A stretch of DNA of 64,000 nucleotides, from positions 38,545,198-38,609,197 of the forward strand of contig OZ020515.1 in the NCBI GenBank assembly GCA_963971425.1. The letters run 5' to 3'. Position numbers and translations under genes: made by a program. The notes beneath the pieces are model-generated. The model was not told the DNA's origin, searched no databases, and saw nothing but the letters and a program-made list of their open reading frames with translations. Below, one piece after another: positions 11,955-21,599 of this stretch (position 1 is its first letter; the number at the start of each line of letters is the position of its first letter). The stretch comes from Bryoerythrophyllum caledonicum (Eukaryota; Streptophyta; Bryopsida; Pottiales; Pottiaceae).

Positions 11955-12188
11955 TTGAAAATTTTACATGACTGTGATTGTCGTGCGTCCGTGGATTCCT
12001 TGCTCGGCCTAGAGAAGTTTGCCCTTTCCCTTCAAACTAAAGGGCTTTTGTTGCACTCCGCTACAACCGCGCAGTCAACCATCGATAATTTGACCATGGC
12101 AGTGGACAACGGAGTTGTTCAAAGCCCTATTGCGCGGGAGCAAATTCATGATAGGATCAACTCCCCTTCACCACAGTGGGCTCGTTGA
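11955..12188 (+). CDS. Unrecognised open frame, possibly an exon
   Basis: A 77-codon frame with gene-like composition, including LLGLEKFALSLQTKG and DNGVVQSPIAREQIHDRIN before a stop at 12188. I do not recognise the family and see no domain. It could be an exon of a plus-strand gene that continues at 12590-12824, but I could not find a convincing donor/acceptor pair joining them. Chance coding is possible. Confidence 0.25.
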   Translation: MKILHDCDCRASVDSLLGLEKFALSLQTKGLLLHSATTAQSTIDNLTMAVDNGVVQSPIAREQIHDRINSPSPQWAR

Positions 12189-12589
12189 ATTCCAGGGTCT
12201 CGGCGTCTGAATTCAGATACTTGTACTCCTGCAAAGCGTATTCTTTAAGACGGTTTATGGGATGCTACTTACCCACGCTCGCTTACAGTGCGTGTTATGC
12301 TCACCTCCAAGTTATTGCACTATTGAGTTGTTCTTGCCTAGGCAATCTTGGTTCGTTGTTGAGCTACATTGCACTCATGTAATTTAGCTTCATTCGAGCT
12401 CATTTTTATTTCGATGGATGATAAATGTGCTCTGTGAATTTACCCTTCAGCATTTTAGCTCCATTCGACCTAAAGTGCACTTGGATGGATCTTAATGATA
12501 TAGTTTTCATCTGTGCCGTGTAGGAGTATTCGACCTAAACTGTATTTGTTTGTATTGTATGTGGCACCTATTGTGCAGGAACCATCCAG

Positions 12590-12824
12590 TAAATGTCTCT
12601 GCCCCCGTATTATCTCAGGAAATATTGTTGGAAACAAATGCTCTCCTTCAGCTCCTACCCGCCGACACTTGCTGCCCAAATTATACAATGACGAGGTGTA
12701 TAGGCGAAGTTTACAACGTCTTCTAGACAGTCCATTAATTCAAGAGAATGGCGCAACATGGACTAGGCAACGTCAGAGGGCTTTTTTGAAGACGCGTATA
12801 GAGGCTTATGGAGGAACTCCCTAG
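12590..12824 (+). CDS. Unrecognised open frame, possible last exon
   Basis: After a pyrimidine-rich tract ending CTATTGTGCAG, which would serve as a splice acceptor, an open frame runs to a TAG at 12824. It includes KLYNDEVYRRSLQRLL and RQRQRAFLKTRIEAYGG. The charged, helical-looking C-terminus looks protein-like. I recognise no family. It may belong with the frame at 11955-12188. Confidence 0.25.
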
Positions 12825-13128
12825 ACCATTTAATTAGTGATAGGACGATTGTGTTTTGCCTCGGGATAAATGAGTGTTGTCTGTGACTTTTTTCATAAAG
12901 ATTTGAATAAAGTTTGAATTAATGGTATATGCTTCTTTTGCTGTTATCATTTTTGGACATTTGCCTAATTTGGTCCATCCATGGAATGAAATATAGTATT
13001 CTTGGTACATTGTCTTTATGCTTTGCACCTACAAATGTCTATATATATTGATACTTCAAAGATCATATAGTTTCAAAGTCATGAAAATCTTCCAATATAA
13101 CAAATATGGTGTTGAGACCTAGAGCAAG

Positions 13129-13758
13129 ATGCAGGAGTTGATGAAGAACATGACCCCCGGAGCTCCAAAGGCACCTGAGGTCCGAGTTCCGGAGGCTGCA
13201 ATTGAGGCACCGGCCAGAGCCAAGCCAAACGGAACTCCACTCGGACCTGCAGCCAGAACGCCACAGACACCATCCGGAGGATTTAATGACCTCATTGGGA
13301 CTCCAGATTTGGCCTCTCTGATGAGCTGGAGCAAGGTGCCCTTCCCAAGCACGGAGACCCTCCAAAAGCGGCAGAGTGTCATGTCGGAGGGCCTCTTGCA
13401 GGAACCCTCTATAGCCTTCCGGATTCCGTCGGAGTCTTCCTCTCCAATTCAACTGCGGGCGACCCCTCCTCTTCGCAGCCAAGCAGCAGCTGACATGGAT
13501 GTGAGCCCCAACGGAAGTTTCCAAGACCTACCCAACCCTCGAGTCCGGTCACCCTCAACACAAACCGGCACCCCCACCACAAACCGGCACCCCAACAACG
13601 GAAGATTTGGAAACTCCTTCTCGAGAGAAGGAGAAAGACCCAAGTCTACGCCGGAGCCACCAGTGTTCACTCCGAAGCAGCCAGAGGCCAGCGCGGCCGC
13701 AGGAGAGGTAACCCCTAGGCGTAGGAGTCTTGGGAAGAAGAGTCAGATTACTCCATAG
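13129..13758 (+). CDS. Hypothetical Pro/Ser-rich protein, 209 aa
   Basis: An uninterrupted frame starting MQELMKNMTPGAPKAPEVR and ending in a basic tail (PRRRSLGKKSQITP). It is rich in Pro, Ser and Thr with no recognised domain, signal peptide or membrane segment. Higher GC than its AT-rich flanks and clean start and stop argue for a real or recently real coding sequence, such as a plant disordered protein or a retroelement gag-like piece. The reverse strand is also partly open, as expected for GC-rich sequence. Confidence 0.35.
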   Translation: MQELMKNMTPGAPKAPEVRVPEAAIEAPARAKPNGTPLGPAARTPQTPSGGFNDLIGTPDLASLMSWSKVPFPSTETLQKRQSVMSEGLLQEPSIAFRIPSESSSPIQLRATPPLRSQAAADMDVSPNGSFQDLPNPRVRSPSTQTGTPTTNRHPNNGRFGNSFSREGERPKSTPEPPVFTPKQPEASAAAGEVTPRRRSLGKKSQITP

Positions 13759-14430
13759 TTAGGGTCTTCAGTTAACTAGGTTTAGCAGCCATTAACGATG
13801 AGCATCATGGTTGCACCTGGCTACCAAACCCTAGGCTAAAAGAACATCCTAAACTGGTATTAGTTAGGAGCGGAAAAACCAGATCTCACATCCATAAATT
13901 TTGGATCTGAGATTTGAAATCCGGATTTTTAGGGGAAAGATCTTTTAGGATAAGATTTTCTAGATTTTGAACAAATAAGGTAGACTTTAGATTCATGAGT
14001 TTAATTAGTACTTAATAGATGAGTTTCAGTCAGCTCATCATCTTGTTTTCTCTTATGAAGAGTGTTTTCTGTCTATCACATTTCTCTATTTGAACATTGT
14101 GGTGACTAAGGTGTCTTTCCTGCAAGGAAACGAATCCATTTGGGTTGGATTAGTGTGATTTGTAGTTCTTATGAGTCGAGGGTTAGAAGAGTTTGTACTT
14201 AGAATGACCGGTTGGGACTTGCATTGGATCAAGAGCGCCCGAAAGAGGAGGAGAGATTAGGTAGAGTCCTGACATTCTACAGGGACCGGAAGGAGCCATG
14301 AGGGGGAAGGGATGTACTGTAAGGGTGGGCCTGGTAGTCCCTAGGGTATGGAATGGCCGTGTGAACCCGGATCTCGGTTGCAGTCGGAATTTCCCCTTAC
14401 GATAGTAAAAAACCAGGGTTGTCTACATAG
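13759..14430. other. Downstream region without visible genes
   Basis: No open frame of interest. It may contain the 3' UTR of the 13129-13758 frame. No repeats or inverted ends were noticed. Confidence 0.3.
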
Positions 14431-14505
14431 ACGGATAGGGGCCCAAAGACAGCGGACGGACGGATAGTCGGACGGACGGACAGGACGGACAACACTTATT
14501 GGCGG
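14431..14505. repeat. GGAC tandem repeat
   Basis: A short degenerate array of GGAC units (CGGACGGACGGATAGTCGG and similar). It marks the left edge of a repeat-rich block. Confidence 0.75.
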
Positions 14506-14619
14506 ACAGTTGGGTATAAAAAAAATTACAAACCCTACATCAAATTTATAATTTACCCCTAGTAAAACACATGTGCCGACACATTAGACCGCTTTCCATG
14601 TTACATCATAGGGCTGGGG

Positions 14620-15365
14620 GCGCACCTTTGGGCCGCGCGCATACATAGAAGGGTCGCGCGCGTACCTTATAGGGCCGCGCGCGTACGCGAAAAAAAAATT
14701 AAAAATAATAAATTTAATACGCGCCCAGCCCTTGTAAGCATGCGCTCGACCTTTTGGATCGGGCGCGTACGTACAAGGGTTGGGCCGTACCATCAAGGGC
14801 TAAGTGCGAACGAACGAAGGCTGCTCGCGTACCAAACAGAGCCACGTGCGTACGCCAAAAAAAATTAATTTTTTTTGTAGCATACGCGCGCGAGCGTGTT
14901 TAGTACGTGCGCGGCCTTGTAAGGTAGGCGCGCGGCCCTTTTAGGCACGCGCGCGGCCCCTTAAGGTACGCTTTGCCCCTTGGTGTACGCGCCCGGCCCC
15001 TTGAGGTACGCGCCCGTCCCCTTTAGGTACGCGCCCGTCCCCTTTAGGTACGCGTCCAACTCCTTCCGACTCCTTCAGGCACGCGCCAAAGCTCTTTAAG
15101 TACGCGCTCGACCCTTTTCAGTACGCGCCCGGCCCCTTTAGGTACACGCTAGACCCTTTAGATACACGCCCAACCCCTTTTTGGTACGCGCTTGATCCTT
15201 TCAAGTATGCGCACGACCCAATGGATACGCGCCCGACCCTTTTTAGTATGCGCCCCACCCCTTTAGGTACTCGCCCGACCCCTTTAGGTACTCGCCTGAC
15301 CCCTTTGAATACACGCCCGACTCTCATTAAGCAAACACGTGCGCGCGACCCAATGAGTACGCGCT
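14620..15365. repeat. GC-rich degenerate minisatellite, about 22-bp unit
   Basis: Many diverged copies of a unit like TACGCGCCCGACCCCTTTAGG (about 20-24 bp) follow one another, with ACGCGC and CCCTT words as anchors. Copies near 15000-15060 are most alike. Because units are often near a multiple of three and lack stops, long open frames appear on both strands (for example repeated GVGRVPK on the minus strand). These are repeat artefacts, not genes. Confidence 0.8.
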
Positions 15366-15370
15366 TGAGA

Positions 15371-15614
15371 TTATGGGGCAAGCAATCGAAGGAGGATCGC
15401 ACATTAAAGGGTCGAGCCCACAACTTGGAGGGTTGCGCGTGTGCGCTCTTGAGGGCCACAAGCTCTTTTAAATTTTTTAATCAAATTTTTTATAATATTT
15501 AAGCATAAGCGCCTCTACCGCACGCGCGACCCTCCACCGTATGCACGCAACCCTCCAACTTGCGAACTCGACTCTCATGTCTGCGATCCTCTTTGAATCG
15601 CTTGCCCCATAATC
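15371..15614. repeat. Imperfect inverted repeat at the minisatellite edge
   Basis: The left arm (about 15371-15452) contains TTATGGGGCAAGCAATCGAA and ACTTGGAGGGTTGCG. The right arm (about 15500-15614) is the diverged reverse complement, ending CGCTTGCCCCATAAT. An AT-rich loop separates them. It could be an inverted minisatellite segment or a decayed foldback element. Confidence 0.6.
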
Positions 15615-15905
15615 CCCCCCTCTTTCCCCCCTCCTTTTTCACTAATTTGTTCTCACTCCTTGTGTACCCGCCCACTCTTCTTTTATAGTGACCCGCCCTT
15701 CTTATATATTCGCATGCCTCCTTGCACACTTATCAATCTCCTTTGCATACGCATCCATGCTCAACACGAATACAACTCGCCCTCTACTATTTTGTGTTTT
15801 TAAAATTCCTTTATCTCGTTGAATTATTGCTAGTGGCATAATGAAGATGTGGACCACGTATAAGCCTCATTCCTCCTTGTGCCCACCTTTCCTAAGCTTT
15901 TGTCC

Positions 15906-17048
15906 ACCCCTTATATATATAGTGTTGATTCCTTTTCACCAATATCATCTATTGTCTTTCTTTGATTAAAAGTGTCGTCATTAACTATTATTGATTTCAA
16001 AGATTGTCAAGGTGTGTGTATTTTTTAATTTACTTTTGGCAATCATGTACACAAAATCATTTATATTTGGCCATGGGCTATGGCCTTTTTAATTAACAAG
16101 GATTGCAACAATTGTTCATGTAATAATTGAATCAATTATTGTAAATGTCATTATAGACTCTAATTTCTTTTAAACCATAGAATGTGTCTTGTGTTATTGC
16201 TTTATTATTTAAGCAATTGACTCAAAACTAATTGGAATGATACTAAGAAGAAGTTGATGCATTCAAATATAAATGTAAATGTTGTATATGCATCTTCATA
16301 CCTTATACAACTTGCTAAGGTTTCATTGATATATCTAATTATATATCTCAATCACAATTTCTAGTTTAAGCATAATAAACATAATGTAAATAATTTGTTT
16401 AAGAACTTCAAGTATTTGAATGTCCTTATTTTAAATAAGGACATTTAAAGTAAAGACATTTTGAAGTAAGGACATTTAAGTAAGGACATTTAAAGAAAGA
16501 ACATTTTTAAAAAGGACATTTAAAGTAAGGACATTTAAATACTTGAAGTTCTTAAACAAATTATTTAATTTATGCTTACTATGCTTAAACTAGAAATTGT
16601 GATTGAGATATATATTTAGATATATCAATGAAACCTTAGCAAGTTGTATAAGGTATGAAGATGCATATACAACATTTACATTTATATTTGAATGCATCAA
16701 CTTCTTCTTAGTATCATTCCAATTAGTTTTGAGTCAATTGCTTAAACAATAAAGCAATAACACAAGACACATTCTATGGTTTAAAAGAAATTAGAGTCTA
16801 TAATGATATTTACAATAATTGATTCAATTATTACATGAACAATTGTTGCAATCCTTGTTAATTAAAAAGGCCATAGCCCATGGCCAAATATAAATGATTT
16901 TGTGTACATGATTGCCAAAAGTAAATTAAAAAATACACACACCTTGACAATCTTTGAAATCAATAATAGTTAATGACGACACTTTTAATCAAAGAAAGAC
17001 AATAGATGATATTGGTGAAAAGGAATCAACACTATATATATAAGGGGT
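15906..17048. repeat. Large near-perfect palindrome (about 530-bp arms)
   Basis: Left arm about 15906-16436, right arm about 16522-17048. Paired positions sum to 32954 at both the outer edge and the inner edge, so there is no net insertion or deletion between arms, and only scattered substitutions were seen. The 85-bp centre holds tandem AAGGACATTTAAAGT-like units. The right arm runs straight into the N gap, so the true outer limit is unknown. It could be a foldback transposon, an inverted duplication or an assembly product at a hard locus. No coding frame is visible. Confidence 0.85.
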
Positions 17049-17248
17049 NNNNNNNNNNNNNNNNNNNNNNNNNNNNNNNNNNNNNNNNNNNNNNNNNNNN
17101 NNNNNNNNNNNNNNNNNNNNNNNNNNNNNNNNNNNNNNNNNNNNNNNNNNNNNNNNNNNNNNNNNNNNNNNNNNNNNNNNNNNNNNNNNNNNNNNNNNNN
17201 NNNNNNNNNNNNNNNNNNNNNNNNNNNNNNNNNNNNNNNNNNNNNNNN
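17049..17248. other. Assembly gap (200 N)
   Basis: Exactly 200 undefined bases, probably a fixed-size placeholder. Open frames reading through it are meaningless. Confidence 1.
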
Positions 17249-17321
17249 CATGGGGCCGAGGACGTCCTCTGTCTGGACGACCGAACGTCATGGACGTTGA
17301 GCGTCTTGAGAACTCTACTAG

Positions 17322-19950
17322 GTATACATATGCTTTGTTTTGGTGTAGTATGGGGATTGGTTGACCACGGTAATTAATGTTAGAAGCTTGCATTTAGGGC
17401 TTTAAATGTAATGGGGTTCATTTTGGATTTATTTGGGCATCTAGTAGCAGCGCATTTTGGAAACTCCTACGTCCATACCAGTCCATTTATAATATCTATC
17501 AATTTTGTCAACTTGTGTTTGTAATGATTTTATTTTGTTAGTTATAGTAGCAAGGTCATTGGCGTAGGCGGCGGAGTTTATGGTGATTTGTGATGTACCA
17601 AAAGTGTATCCATTATTTCCTCGCTCTAGCCATCTAAGTAGTGGTTCTAAGAATATGATGAATAGGTATGGACTGAGGGTGTCTCCTTGTATAGTTCCTC
17701 TATGAATGGGGATAGGCTTAGTTTTACCAAAGTGCTCACCGGTGTAGTACGTAGATGATTGGGAGTAGATATTTCCAACTAGTGTGGTTGCATCTTTTGG
17801 GTACCCAATATCAGTCATAATTACCGCTAATAGTCGGGTGTGGTCTATAGAGCCAAAGGCATTTTTGAAGTCAACATATAGAATATATATGTCTTTATTT
17901 GTGAATCGTGCATCTTCTAGTGCCGCTATTATGGTTTGTATTTGTCTAGATGTATTTCTCTCTGCTCTAAATCCTTCTGACTATCGTGTAGGATTTTAAA
18001 CTTTTTACAATATGAGGATAATATTGAGGTAAGTGTACTGGTGTAGAGTTTATATATCGTGTTGGCTAATGCAATTGGTCTATGATTTGGTAGTATTGAA
18101 GGATCTCCTTTTTTATATATTAAGATTGTTGCACTTGTTTTCCATGAGGCTGGTATTTATTTTTGTTTATAACAATGGGAGAAGAATAAAAATAGTAATT
18201 TATGAAATCTTGGGGGCATGTTTTTGAGTATTGAGTTTGGTATCCGATTTGGCCATGAGGCTTTGTTATTTCCAAGGTTGCGGAGGCATGTGTCGTATAT
18301 GGCTCTGTTGAAGTATGTATAATGGAATTTCGAGTTCGCCTCGTTTGTCTAAGATAAATCCATCTAGATCATGCTATGGATATTGGCGTACTGCACATGT
18401 GCATTCGATTTAGTGTTGTGGTTGGTAGTTATATGTTGGTATTGTCGGTCTATTATTTTTTGTCTGTTGGTTAAATATTTCGTTTGCAATGTCTTCAGGG
18501 TTGGTTAAAATGTTATTATACTGGTCAGTGATACAATCTAGTGGTGGAGATTCGAATTTTTTAAAAACTTTCCTATTTATTTTCTTGGAGCTGATTTCGT
18601 ATAAATGTCTATAATTTGAGATGGCTTTTTTAATATTATCTTTGGAGTATTTTGTGATCATTTTTTGGGCTTGTATATTGGCGTTTTTTGCTATTAGTGC
18701 AATGTCTTTTATCCATGTATCATGGGGAAAGTCTGGGGGGTGGGGCAGGAATTTGGGTATGGTGCAAATTTAGTAATTTGTTACATATGAGGTGGTTTTG
18801 CCATTGTGGGTTATTTTTTACGATTCTAATAGTTTTTCGTATTATATGATATGTAGATAGGTGTTGTTTCCAAATTTTAGAAAGTTTGCGGGGTAGATAA
18901 CCACCTTGTTGAGTTGTTCGGTTTGTTATTTGTGGTATTGGTTGGGCTTTGCAAGTTTGTTCCGGTGTATCGGAGATATTTTTGGTAAGTGTATCTAGGG
19001 TGTGGCATGTTTCGTGCCATTGTGTTTGAGAGAGTTGGTTATTATTTTCAAGGGAGTTAATGAGGGAGTCAATTTGCATGGAATTTTCTTCAAAGAACTT
19101 TGTGTTGAATTTTCTATGTTATCTTTTGGGATGGGGTTGACTATGCGTTTAGTGGTATTATTTGTGGTTATAGGGATACGACTTATTAATATGTTGTTTG
19201 GGATGTGGAGTTGTATGGGCAAGTGATCCGAGTTGAGAATGATGTCTTTGTTTGTTGTGAAAGTGTATTGTGTATTGTTATTTGTATTTATATAGAAGCC
19301 GTCTATAAGGCTCCAATCACTATAGTTATAGCCTCTTTGTTTGGAGTATTGTGTATCTGTATGTATATAGGTGAAGTTTAGGTTATCTATAAAGTGGCGC
19401 CATTGGTAATCTATGGTTTGAGGGGGGGGGTGTTGTGATTTCCGTTTTGTCGTCCAATTAATGCTATGTCTCTTTTGAAGTCCCCACACAACATGTAAGT
19501 GTGATTAGGATTATGGTCCATTTGAGATGTGAATCATGTGATAGTGTTTTGTATGTCTGTAATAAATCTAGTATCTTTGGGGTGAGATGGCATATACATA
19601 TGAAAGATTAACCATGGCTGTAGTGGTTGATTGGTAATTCTAATTATTTGGAGGTAGGAGGATATGTGCATTGGAGTGGGAATTTTATTGATGTTGCCCG
19701 GGAAGGCATATTTTCTGTGTATTAGAGTAAGGAGACCACCGCGGCATGGTGTGTATGGTCTCCATTGTTGAATGCATCTTGTTAGTGCATGTGTGTTATT
19801 AAGAATAAGTTTATAGTCTTGGAATATGTTTTGTATGTATTTTGTGGATTTTGTGGCGGATATTTTTATTTCTTGGATGACTATGTTTGGATGGGTGGTA
19901 ATTACTAGGGCATATAGCATGTGTATTGGTGTGTGGATTTTTTTTTGGTG
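17322..19950 (-). pseudogene. LINE copy C: partial ORF2 (APE endonuclease and RT), decayed
   Basis: Diverged minus-strand copy of the ORF2 found in copies A and B. From N to C: ILYALVITTHPN-like start fused to VIQEIKISATKSTKYIQ (19.9 kb), CGDFKRDIALIG where GDFN is expected (about 19450), SDHLPIQLHIPNN (about 19220), then the RT with IQGDTLSPYLFIIFLEPLL (about 17690). The metal-binding motif reads AYANDLATI instead of AYADDL: an Asp codon has become AAT (17558-17560). About 150 codons between the N-terminal region and the endonuclease are deleted near 19878. Frameshifts and stops abound. It ends abruptly at 17322, just right of the gap, so the RNase H half is missing. Confidence 0.85.
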
Positions 19951-20058
19951 GTTGTGGTGTTTAATTTATTTTTGTTGTATGTTTTATATGTGGTTGTTTG
20001 TTTGAGTGTGTGTTCCCGTATTTTGTTTTTGAGTATGTTTGCATTATTGTATTGTTTT

Positions 20059-20060
<2 letters not shown>

Positions 20061-20147
<87 letters not shown>

Positions 20148-20450
20148 CTTCTTCTTCTTCTTCTTCTTCTTCTTCTTCTTCTTCTTCTTCTTCTTCTTCT
20201 TCTTCTTCTTCCTCTTCGTCTTCTTCGTCTTCTTCTTCTTCTTCTTCTTCTTCTTCTTCTTCTTCTTCTTCTTCGTCTTCTTCTTCTTCTTCTTCTTCTT
20301 CTTCCTCTTCGTCTTCTTCTTCTTCTTCTTCTTCTTCTTCTGCTTCGTCTTCTTCTTCTTCTTCTTCTTCTTCTTCTTCTTCTTCTTCTTCTGCTTCGTC
20401 TTCTTCTTCATCATCTTCTTCTTCTTCTTCTTCTTCTTTTTCTTCTTTAT
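20061..20450. repeat. Compound GTT/CTT trinucleotide microsatellite
   Basis: About 29 GTT units (20061-20147) switch abruptly to about 100 CTT units with a few CCTCTTCGTC-type interruptions (20148-20450). On the sense strand of LINE copy C this is an AAG/AAC tract just upstream of ORF2, where copies A and B also have A/C-rich low-complexity sequence. Poly-Ser, poly-Leu and poly-Lys open frames here are artefacts. Confidence 0.95.
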
Positions 20451-21599
20451 TTTGATATTATAGTTTGTTTCACTATTAATACTTGTAAACTCTTTACCGC
20501 CCAACTATGTTTATGGCTTACAATATAAAGCATTTTCCGAAGTATCATAGATATCAACAACAAAGGAGGTAGCCTTCAAGACATTGGTTAACAATTCAAG
20601 GCTTCAATCACAGGCTTACAATATAAAGCTCAAATCCTTGATCATCAGCACCAAACATTAATGATTCACAAAAAGTAATATATCCTAGCTCCAATACTCA
20701 TTACATAAGCCATCATCATATCATGAGCAAACCTTGAAGCCAAACATTCAAACCACAATCAATCACCAATCCGGTCACAACAAAAAAAACAACTTGAACA
20801 AAAATGTAGTTGCAGTAAGTCTTGCTCTTGGCTTTTCTTCATTCACCTATCTACAAAGCAAAACAACCTTACACCAAATCTTCCAACCATATAAAAAGAA
20901 AAAACAACCAAAAAAAACAAATCGAATTACAACCTTCAGACGCTCTAAGAGAGTAGCCATTATTTACGGGTCTACGCCACCACCGAAGTTGAAAAAGTTG
21001 CAACCGGAATAGAGCCAAAAGAAAATCCATTTTTGCCCTAAACAAAACGACCAATTGTCAAAAAAAGAAAAGACAATTAGAGAATATATCCAAAAGAATA
21101 ATCAACATATCCTATTACCCACCATTTCAAAGCTCTTCGCACATCCTTTGATGAAATACTCGGTAGACTTCACTCTAAGTGACATAGACGCCTCATTAGA
21201 TTTTACGCCAGCAACACTTGCAAGCCAACTCATTGCACCTTTGCAATCATCCTCCTGCAGGCAATTACAATATAAGTAAAGTCTCACAATGAAAAGATAA
21301 CAAATAAATAAAAGCAAAAGGTAAGCAAAGAAAGGTTCCCACTATCTTCTTTCCTTTGAGCTCCTCTTGGTCCAACATCTCCCCAAACTAGAGCGGCAAT
21401 TCCAAATCAGAGACAATACTGGTTCCACTGATGATTCTTTGGCAAGCCATCATAGACGCTTTTTCACCTTGAGCATTGTATTGTTTTTAAAACTTTACAT
21501 CCTGGTGGCCACTTATAACCATCTCCTTCTAACATGGGATATTTGTTTGCTCCGTATGGGTTATATCCATTTTCTAAGGGGTCTTGTTGGTAAATTTAC
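20451..21599 (-). other. Possible downstream exons of the recombinase-like gene
   Basis: On the minus strand a short open stretch about 21280-21105 (EDDCKGAMSWLASVAGVKS and following) begins after CTGCAG and looks exon-like. It may be a C-terminal exon of the gene at 21600-24840, but joins are uncertain. Nothing else was recognised. Confidence 0.25.

Noticed and set aside
15118..15502. Repeated GVGRVPK-type and RPTPLGT-type frames on both strands
   Set aside because: Artefacts of the GC-rich minisatellite with near-triplet period.
14431..17048. CRISPR-like array
   Set aside because: Repeats are tandem without unique spacers, and the context is a eukaryotic nuclear genome.
16985..17393. Open frames crossing 16985-17393 on both strands
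   Set aside because: They read through 200 undefined bases.
20039..20504. Long open frames of poly-Ser, poly-Leu, poly-Val or poly-Lys
   Set aside because: They are six-frame readings of the GTT/CTT microsatellite.
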